NCBI GenBank assembly: GCA_017483425.1
Contig: JAFUWM010000053.1
Span: 1-5,252 of the forward strand
Source: Lachnospiraceae bacterium
GTDB lineage: Bacteria; Bacillota; Clostridia; Lachnospirales; Lachnospiraceae
DNA: 5,252 nucleotides
Reading direction: 5' to 3'
The translations under genes were made by a program, and so were the position numbers. The notes under the pieces were generated by a model. That model searched no databases, had not been told where the DNA came from, and worked only from the letters and a program-made list of their open reading frames with translations. This document shows, piece after piece, positions 1 to 5,252 of the stretch (positions within the stretch are counted from its first letter, which is position 1; every line of letters begins with the position of its first letter).

Positions 1-2119
1 CATCAAGGATCAGTAAGGAATCCTTAGTAGCGTTTCTCAGTATATTTGCAACCTCCGTCATCTCTACCATAAAGGTGGACTGTCCCGAAGCGAGATCATC
101 CGAGGCTCCGACCCTTGTGAATATCCTGTCTATGATACAGATATTCGCGCTCTCGCAGGGGACAAAGGAACCCATATGAGCCATCAGCGCGATAAGAGCG
201 GTGAGCCTCATATATGTGGATTTTCCTGCCATATTCGGCCCGGTGATAATGGATATCCTGTCCTGCGCCTGGTCAAGATAGACATCATTTGCGATGAAGC
301 TCCCGTCCTTTATCATGCGCTCCACCACGGGATGCCTTCCCTTTTTGATATCTATGACGCCTTTTTTATTTATCTTCGGTCTCACAAAGCCGTTATGCTC
401 TGCCACATATGAGAGCGAGCACAACACATCGATATAGGCTACAGCCCTTGCGGTATCCTGAAGCCTGCCAATATTCGCCGCCAGAGTATTCCTGACTTCT
501 ATAAAAAGCTCTCTCTCCAATGCTATGAGCCTGTCCTCGGAATTAAGGATCTTATCCTCCATATCCTTAAGCTCCACGGTAGTATATCTCTCTCCTCCAC
601 TTAAGGTCTGCTTCCTGATGAAATCATCCGGCACCAGAGAAAGATATGAATTTGTGACTTCAAAATAATAACCGAAAACCTTGTTGAATTTTATCCGGAG
701 ATTTTTTATCCCCGTACTTTCACGGGTTTTGGATTCTAAAGACATGAGCCACTCCTTGCCCTCGGTCTTGGCCTTGCGGTAGTTATCGGCATCCTCCGAG
801 TATCCCTCGCGTATGATCCCTCCCTCATGGATCGTGACCGGAGGCTCATCGCATATCGCGTCTGATATGAGCTTATACATATCATCCAGCGTATCGATGC
901 TGTCAGCCAGTCTTTTCACAAGCTTCGAATCAAAGCCTGACATTATACTTTTTATGGGATCAAGCATTGAAAGTGATGATCTTAAGGCAACTATATCCCT
1001 TGGGTTTGCCGTGCCAAAAGACACCTTTCCCATAAGGCGTTCTATATCATATACGGTATTCAGATATTCCCTTATCTCATCCCTGTCGGCTATCCTGTCG
1101 GAAAGCTCGGCTACAGCGTCAAGCCTCTCCTCGATAAGCTCCTTGTCGATCAGCGGCTGTTCCATGAATTGCCTTAACCGTCTCGCTCCCATTGCCGTCC
1201 TTGTCTTATCAAGTATCCAGATGAGCGACCCTCTTTTTTCCTTTTCCCTGAGTGTTGCCGTAAGCTCCAGATTCCTCCTTGTGGAGCTGTCGATCAGCAT
1301 ACAGCCTTTTTCCTGCAGGATATTTATATGGACTATATTGGCCAGTTCATTTTTTTGTGTTTCAAGGAGATATGTCAGAAGGGCTCCGGAGGCGACTACC
1401 CCCTGGGGCATATCATGAAGACCAAGTCCGTCGATATGCGAAACCTTTAAATGATCACATATGACTGATATAGCCCCCTCTTCGTCAAAGTATCTTCCCG
1501 GCAGTGAATTTACCTGTATATGCTGTGCCTGACGGAGCTCCTCCGTGTCCACCCCTGACATGAAAAAAGCCTCATTACAGATTATCTCCTTGGGCGCAAA
1601 CCTCATTATCTCATCCCTCAGGCTCTTGCTGTCCTTTACCTCCGCGACGGAGAATTCTCCTGTAGTAACATCCGCGATAGCAACCCCAAAGGGATATGAG
1701 GAATAAAATATACTCATGATATAAGAATTAGCCGAGCTGTCCATCTCGGCTATGCTGGTATTTGTTCCTGGAGTCACTATCCTTATGACCCCTCTTTTGA
1801 CTATCCCTTTTGCTTCGTCCGGATCCTCAAGCTGCTCACAGATAGCCACCTTATAACCCTTCTCCACAAGCCTTGTCATATATGACTCATACGCGTGGAA
1901 AGGTATGCCGCACATAGGCGCCCTCTCCTCAAGCCCGCATGCCCTGCCTGTAAGGGTTATCTCAAGAACCCTTGATACCTCCACCGCATCATCAAAAAAC
2001 ATCTCATAAAAATCGCCCAGACGATAAAAAAGGATGCAGTCGGGATATTCCTCCTTCACGGAGAGATAATGCTGCATCATAGGGCTGACTTTACTTTTAT
2101 CTATTTCCGCATAAGTCAT
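1..2119 (-). CDS. mutS: DNA mismatch repair protein MutS (C-terminus cut by window edge)
   Basis: MutS binds base mismatches and small insertion/deletion loops as a dimer and, with ATP, recruits MutL to start repair in the cytoplasm. I translated the minus strand through the whole region and found one uninterrupted frame of 706 codons with no frameshift. Seen in order: the mismatch-reading GDFYE motif (residues 35-39, Phe37 and Glu39 being the base-contacting pair); KGIVKR..RIVTPGT at the end of the first domain; the connector; the core motif TRRNLEL (Asn283); clamp and core helices with FNKVFGYY (478-485); the Walker A loop GPNMAGKST (627-635); and STFMVEM (681-687). The frame leaves the window after LLILD (Asp706), where Walker B and its catalytic Glu should follow. 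About 170 residues are missing compared with the usual 860-880. The FYE motif and N-terminal domain exclude MutS2. The ATG at 2119 places PMMQ at residues 13-16, close to E. coli; its ribosome site (AGAAG, two bases away) is weak. Confidence 0.97.
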   Translation of the reverse strand, partial: MTYAEIDKSKVSPMMQHYLSVKEEYPDCILFYRLGDFYEMFFDDAVEVSRVLEITLTGRACGLEERAPMCGIPFHAYESYMTRLVEKGYKVAICEQLEDPDEAKGIVKRGVIRIVTPGTNTSIAEMDSSANSYIMSIFYSSYPFGVAIADVTTGEFSVAEVKDSKSLRDEIMRFAPKEIICNEAFFMSGVDTEELRQAQHIQVNSLPGRYFDEEGAISVICDHLKVSHIDGLGLHDMPQGVVASGALLTYLLETQKNELANIVHINILQEKGCMLIDSSTRRNLELTATLREKEKRGSLIWILDKTRTAMGARRLRQFMEQPLIDKELIEERLDAVAELSDRIADRDEIREYLNTVYDIERLMGKVSFGTANPRDIVALRSSLSMLDPIKSIMSGFDSKLVKRLADSIDTLDDMYKLISDAICDEPPVTIHEGGIIREGYSEDADNYRKAKTEGKEWLMSLESKTRESTGIKNLRIKFNKVFGYYFEVTNSYLSLVPDDFIRKQTLSGGERYTTVELKDMEDKILNSEDRLIALERELFIEVRNTLAANIGRLQDTARAVAYIDVLCSLSYVAEHNGFVRPKINKKGVIDIKKGRHPVVERMIKDGSFIANDVYLDQAQDRISIITGPNMAGKSTYMRLTALIALMAHMGSFVPCESANICIIDRIFTRVGASDDLASGQSTFMVEMTEVANILRNATKDSLLILD

Positions 2120-2153
2120 AACTTCTATATGATACCATATTTATTGGTTTAAT

Positions 2154-2182
2154 GTTATAGGAAACGAATAAAATGCTTGCAT
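2154..2182 (-). promoter_or_regulatory. Candidate sigma-A promoter for mutS
   Basis: Read on the minus strand, TATAAC (2154-2159) matches five of six positions of the -10 consensus. ATGCAA lies 17 bases upstream (2177-2182) and matches only three of six -35 positions. Transcription would begin near 2147 and give a leader of about 28 bases. A separate promoter is expected because the terminator just upstream should stop transcripts from the chemoreceptor gene. The region is AT-rich, so a chance match is quite possible. Confidence 0.35.
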
Positions 2183-2194
2183 TTTGATTCGTTT
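2162..2194. repeat. Near-perfect inverted repeat upstream of mutS
   Basis: The left arm AAACGAATAAAATGC (2162-2176) is matched by the right arm GCATTTT plus ATTCGTTT (2179-2185 and 2187-2194), with one unpaired G at 2186 and a two-base centre. This gives 15 complementary pairs in the DNA; as RNA the hairpin would open to a loop of about six bases. Neither strand has a clean T-run right after it, so it does not look like an intrinsic terminator. It overlaps the -35 box and part of the spacer of the candidate mutS promoter, as an operator would, but no known repressor box was recognised. The dyad is seen directly; its function is unknown. Confidence 0.8.
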
Positions 2195-2206
2195 ACTACA
2201 ATATTA

Positions 2207-2248
2207 ATAAAAAGACCCCGCACAGATGAGTGATCACCTGATGCGGGG
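2207..2248 (-). terminator. Intrinsic terminator of the chemoreceptor gene
   Basis: A GC-rich stem pairs CCCCGCA (2216-2222) with TGCGGGG (2242-2248). It is extended inward by CAG/CTG (2223-2225 with 2238-2240) past one bulged A at 2241. On the minus strand the stem is followed almost at once by TCTTTTTATT (2206-2215). The stem begins 27 bases beyond the chemoreceptor stop codon, the right place to end that transcript. The inner loop holds the 8-base palindrome GTGATCAC. The plus-strand side is also T-rich after the stem (2251-2269), so weak activity in the other direction is possible, though no plus-strand gene is present to need it. Confidence 0.88.
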
Positions 2249-2275
2249 CTCTGTTTATTTCTTTTATTTGCTTAT

Positions 2276-3994
2276 TTACTCAAGCTGGAAACGGCTTACT
2301 ATTGCTTTCATGCCCTCGGAGCACTTCTCCGTCTCATCAACTATCTGCTCGGTATCTGATGAAAGGGCAACTATGTCCGTTGTCTTATTGGCTACATCGG
2401 TAACTCCCTTAGCCGACTCTCCTATCGTGCTGTTGATTCCTGAGATCGAATCCGATACATCTCCTATGGAATCAGAAAGCGCCGCAACTGCCTCGTGTAT
2501 GGAGGTCATGTTCTGCTCGAAATCACTTGCGTCAGACGCATAGCCCTCTGCCATCGCATCAAACTTCTCATAGTCAGCCATCGCGTTATTGTCAATGAAG
2601 TCAAGCGTCCTTGTAAGGCACTGGCTCATGTTGTCAACCGATGTATGCACCTCGGCAACTATGTCATTTATTCCGCTTACTGTATCTGATGACTGTGTGG
2701 CAAGATGTCCGATCTCCTCAGCGACAACCGCAAAGCCTCTTCCTGCCTCGCCTGCCCTTGCAGCCTCTATCGAAGCATTGAGCGCCAGCAGGTTGGTCTG
2801 TCCTGCTATGCTCCTTATCGTTGCCGTAAGCTCATTGATCTTATCCACAGCCTTGCTCTGCTCTATAGCCTCGTCTGACTGTCTCTTCACATCCGAGAAT
2901 ATATTCTTTGCGTTTGAGATGGAATCCTGTACATCCCTGCGGATGCCCTCGGCCTTATTCTTGATCTCGACCGCATGCGTAGCGCCCTGCTCCGAGAGCT
3001 CGTTTATCTGATCCGCGTTCTGAACCATTGTTGCGACATTCAGATTTATAGCATCTGTAGCGTCGGCTGCCTCCTGCATGCCTGCCGCAAGCTCCTGTGA
3101 TGTAGCGGAGTTGTCTGCCGAATTATCATTGAGCTTTACCGTGGTATCCTTAAGCTGGTCTATGATATCAGACAGATGCTCCTCAGAGCCTCCGATCTCG
3201 CCTACAACAGTCCTCAGTACCTTACGGAGCGATCCTATATCACGTCCGATTATACCGATCTCATCACGCCTGTAGATGACCTTCTGAGCCTTATCATTGT
3301 GTCTCAGATCAAGCCTTGCGGAATCCTCAAGTATTTCCGTGATAACTCCTATAGGCTTCAGCAGATGTCTCGCGATAAGCGCCATCAGAACCGCAAGGAT
3401 CACAAAAGCGATGGCGATTATGATTATAGCCTTTGTGGTAGTCTGATTTATGGGAGCAAATATATCGTCCTCATCAACAGTGATGATAAGCATTGTCCTT
3501 GTGGACTGCACATAGTATGCCGCGTATTTTTTTGCACCCTTGTATGTATACTCTACGACATCCGGCTCGGGCACCTCTCCGGTTGCCATTCTGGCAAGCA
3601 GACTCTTTACGGCGTCATTTTCCACAGGCTGTCCGATCTTTTCTTTGGTTGGGTGGTACAGCATAGTTCCTGAACCGTCTACCGCATAAGCATAGCTCGA
3701 ATCAGCATGCTCAAGCTTGATATCTCCGATAAGCTCCTCCAGTATGCCGGGCGATGCCTTGATCTGAACCGCCTTTGCATCCATCAGGTTGCCGCCTATA
3801 CGTGCCATGGTAAGGAGATCGTTCTCGATAGTCTCCTTGTAGTTCTCCCTGAACTCCACGACATTTACGACCTCGGCCACTATAGCTATACAGAGCATGG
3901 CTATGACCACACCCAATACAACCATGCTGGCAAGGGATTTCATCCCTCTCAGTTTCTGCTGTCCGTCTGCTGCTCCTTTTTTCTTCACTGCCAT
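2276..3994 (-). CDS. Methyl-accepting chemotaxis protein with extracytoplasmic Cache-like sensor
   Basis: A transmembrane chemoreceptor that senses a small molecule outside the cell and controls the CheA kinase through CheW to steer flagellar rotation. The 572 residues show: a short basic cytoplasmic start; membrane helix 1 (about 21-43); an extracytoplasmic sensor (about 44-187) whose YAYAVDGSGTMLYHP stretch (101-115) and following IGQPVEN look like a single Cache fold; membrane helix 2 (about 188-207); a HAMP linker (about 208-262, LLKPI...DEIG); and a long signalling coiled coil. The hairpin tip is unmistakable: GQTNLLALNASIEAARAGE (398-416), then GRGFAVVAEEI. SATSQELAAG (296-305) fits the classical methylation pattern, with Gln300/Glu301 as candidate sites. 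The C-terminal arm runs to the end (FQLE) without an NWETF-like CheR tether. The ligand cannot be deduced; the Cache subtype is unassigned. The ATG at 3994 is preceded by a plausible ribosome site. It lies alone between miaB and mutS, with no che genes nearby. Confidence 0.96.
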   Translation of the reverse strand: MAVKKKGAADGQQKLRGMKSLASMVVLGVVIAMLCIAIVAEVVNVVEFRENYKETIENDLLTMARIGGNLMDAKAVQIKASPGILEELIGDIKLEHADSSYAYAVDGSGTMLYHPTKEKIGQPVENDAVKSLLARMATGEVPEPDVVEYTYKGAKKYAAYYVQSTRTMLIITVDEDDIFAPINQTTTKAIIIIAIAFVILAVLMALIARHLLKPIGVITEILEDSARLDLRHNDKAQKVIYRRDEIGIIGRDIGSLRKVLRTVVGEIGGSEEHLSDIIDQLKDTTVKLNDNSADNSATSQELAAGMQEAADATDAINLNVATMVQNADQINELSEQGATHAVEIKNKAEGIRRDVQDSISNAKNIFSDVKRQSDEAIEQSKAVDKINELTATIRSIAGQTNLLALNASIEAARAGEAGRGFAVVAEEIGHLATQSSDTVSGINDIVAEVHTSVDNMSQCLTRTLDFIDNNAMADYEKFDAMAEGYASDASDFEQNMTSIHEAVAALSDSIGDVSDSISGINSTIGESAKGVTDVANKTTDIVALSSDTEQIVDETEKCSEGMKAIVSRFQLE

Positions 3995-4121
3995 TTTAGA
4001 AATACCCCTCTTACAAAAACACTTCCAATACGATGCTTATGCGTACACCCATAAGACAGCCCACTGGCTACCAAAACATTGGTAAAGTCCGCTTCCCCGG
4101 GATGCTGATGCGCATAGCGCA
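3995..4121. other. miaB to chemoreceptor intergenic region with three short hairpins
   Basis: This gap contains three perfect six-base dyads: 4108-4122 (ATGCGC, three-base centre, touching the miaB stop codon), 4069-4084 (TACCAA, four-base loop), and 4036-4055 (CTTATG, eight-base loop). None is followed by a T-run on the minus strand, so I see no intrinsic terminator for miaB. I could not find a convincing sigma-A or sigma-28 promoter for the chemoreceptor. Either readthrough from miaB drives it, or its promoter is too degenerate to recognise by eye. No small gene is supported here. Confidence 0.55.
4005..4011 (-). promoter_or_regulatory. Ribosome binding site of the chemoreceptor gene
   Basis: AGAGGGG on the minus strand lies 10 bases before the ATG at 3994. 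It is a partial match to the Shine-Dalgarno core at a slightly long spacing, and it supports that ATG as the start. The first residues (MAVKKKG) then give the short positively charged segment expected before the first membrane helix. Confidence 0.6.
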
Positions 4122-5252
4122 TTAAAGCACATCCATTTTACCATTATAGTAGAATCCCATGCATTCATCAAGTTTCACTTGCACGATATCTCCGATCGAA
4201 GCTTCTCCCTTTGGAAAATGCACTACCGTGTTTTGTGATATGCGCCCTGTAAACCTTGAAAGATCCTTTTCATCCTCCCCCTCAATAAGTACCTCCATCA
4301 CCCTGCCCTGAAATCTCCTGGTCTGCTCCTTTGATATCTTTTGCACCGTGCTTAATACCCTGTCAAAATTCTTCTGCACAAAAGCCTTGTCAAGCTGCTC
4401 CATGTCTGCAGCCGGAGTTCCCGTCCGCGGGGAATACTCAAACGTAAACGCTCCGTCAAACCTTACTCTTTCTATGACATCTATCGTATCATCCACGTCA
4501 CCTTCAGTCTCTCCCGGAAAGCCTACTATGATGTCCGTTGTAATGGACACATCGGGGATCGCATCCCTTATCCGCTCCGCAAGGCCGATATACTGCTCCT
4601 TTGTATAATGTCTGTTCATTTCCTTAAGTATCCTGTCAGACCCGGACTGAAGCGGCAGATGTATATGCCTTGCTATGTTTTTATTCTCAGCTATCACATC
4701 TATAAGCTCCTGTGAGAGATCCTTGGGGTGGGATGTCATAAACCTGACACGCCTTATACCCGGAACTTTCGCAACCTCACTCAGCAGCTCCGCAAATGTG
4801 ACCCCGTCATCGAGCCCCTTGCCGTAGGAATTCACGTTTTGTCCCAAAAGCATGACTTCTACGACTCCCTCTGACGCGATACGTTCGACTTCTCTTATTA
4901 TCTCAATGGGATCGCGGCTCCTCTCCCTGCCTCTTACGTACGGCACTATGCAGTAGGTGCAGAAATTATCACAGCCGTACATGATGTTTATGCCGGATTT
5001 AAATGAATACTTTCTCGTTACCGGAAGATCCTCGACGATCTCATCCGTATCCTGCCATATATCCGTGATCTGCGATCCTGACTCAAGCCTTGTGAATAAG
5101 AGCTCGGCGAATTTAAAAATATTATGGGTTCCGAAAAGGATATCCACGTAAGGATAGCTCTTCTGGATCTTTTGGACCACATGCTCTTCCTGCATCATAC
5201 AGCCGCATATGGCAATGAGCATTTCCTTGTTTTTTTCTTTATAGGACTTGCA
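4122..5252 (-). CDS. miaB: tRNA-2-methylthio-N6-dimethylallyladenosine synthase MiaB (N-terminus cut by window edge)
   Basis: MiaB is a radical-SAM enzyme that adds a methylthio group to position 2 of N6-isopentenyladenosine-37 in tRNAs reading UNN codons. 376 residues are visible and the frame is open to the right edge; the Met at 5222 is internal, since the preceding ten codons continue without a stop and CGCMMQ belongs inside the MTTase domain. Seen in order (fragment numbering): ICGCMMQ (15-21), carrying the third cysteine of the first iron-sulphur cluster; VDILFGTHN, typical of MiaB; the radical-SAM signature CDNFCTYC (Cys94, Cys98, Cys101); GRERSR; HLPLQSGSD; TTDIIVGFPGET; EYSPRTGTPAA; and a C-terminal TRAM domain from about RFQGRV to the end. 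The missing part, probably 80-100 residues, should hold the start and the other two cluster cysteines. The FGTHN and EYSPRTGTPAA motifs favour MiaB over RimO or MtaB. mutS lies downstream on the same strand, beyond an intervening chemoreceptor gene. Confidence 0.95.
   Translation of the reverse strand, partial: CKSYKEKNKEMLIAICGCMMQEEHVVQKIQKSYPYVDILFGTHNIFKFAELLFTRLESGSQITDIWQDTDEIVEDLPVTRKYSFKSGINIMYGCDNFCTYCIVPYVRGRERSRDPIEIIREVERIASEGVVEVMLLGQNVNSYGKGLDDGVTFAELLSEVAKVPGIRRVRFMTSHPKDLSQELIDVIAENKNIARHIHLPLQSGSDRILKEMNRHYTKEQYIGLAERIRDAIPDVSITTDIIVGFPGETEGDVDDTIDVIERVRFDGAFTFEYSPRTGTPAADMEQLDKAFVQKNFDRVLSTVQKISKEQTRRFQGRVMEVLIEGEDEKDLSRFTGRISQNTVVHFPKGEASIGDIVQVKLDECMGFYYNGKMDVL

Noticed and set aside
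813..1418. 201-codon open frame on the plus strand
   Set aside because: It lies wholly opposite mutS, whose minus-strand frame encodes conserved family motifs throughout. Its translation is a serine/isoleucine-rich shadow with no recognisable domain and no ribosome site.
2129..2137. Extended -10 motif TGGTATCAT on the minus strand before mutS
   Set aside because: It would start transcription only about three bases before the mutS ATG, leaving almost no leader; the TATAAC candidate further upstream is more sensible, though neither is proven.
2097..2138. 13-codon reading frame overlapping the mutS start on the minus strand
   Set aside because: No ribosome site and no evidence of conservation; very short frames like this occur by chance.
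2226..2543. 105-codon open frame on the plus strand
   Set aside because: Begins inside the terminator hairpin and runs antisense to the chemoreceptor C-terminus; a shadow.
3176..3673. 165-codon open frame on the plus strand
   Set aside because: Opposite the HAMP and sensor region of the chemoreceptor; no family resemblance, and the minus-strand protein is clearly real.
3995..4121. Sigma-28 (flagellar class) promoter ahead of the chemoreceptor
   Set aside because: No TAAA-N15-GCCGATAA-like pair could be found on the minus strand in this gap.
4122..5222. miaB starting at the ATG at 5222
   Set aside because: The frame stays open upstream to the window edge and the ATG falls inside the conserved MTTase domain, so the real start lies beyond 5252.

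Overview
The window reads as the chromosome of a motile, Gram-positive, Clostridia-type anaerobe, most like a Lachnospiraceae member. This rests on mid-range base composition by eye, frequent AGG/AGA arginine and ATA isoleucine codons, the gene order, and the style of the chemoreceptor. The exact taxon cannot be fixed from this sequence alone.

All three recognisable genes lie on the minus strand and are transcribed from high to low coordinates. From 5252 to 4122 runs miaB, the tRNA methylthiotransferase, missing its N-terminus at the window edge. A 127-base gap follows, holding three short hairpin-forming repeats but no convincing terminator. From 3994 to 2276 is a complete 572-residue membrane chemoreceptor (methyl-accepting chemotaxis protein). 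A strong intrinsic terminator (2207-2248) closes it. From 2119 to the left edge runs mutS, the mismatch-recognition ATPase, open for 706 codons and cut by the window just at its Walker B motif. Between the terminator and mutS is a near-perfect 33-base inverted repeat that overlaps a candidate mutS promoter.

miaB and mutS are neighbours in many Clostridia, often continuing into mutL and miaA. The notable point here is that a chemoreceptor gene with its own terminator sits between them, so mutS probably depends on its own promoter. The receptor has no functional link to tRNA modification or mismatch repair that can be seen in the sequence. I found no mobile element, CRISPR array, tRNA, rRNA or riboswitch, and no sign of a new multi-gene system. 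The plus-strand reading frames are shadows of these three genes.
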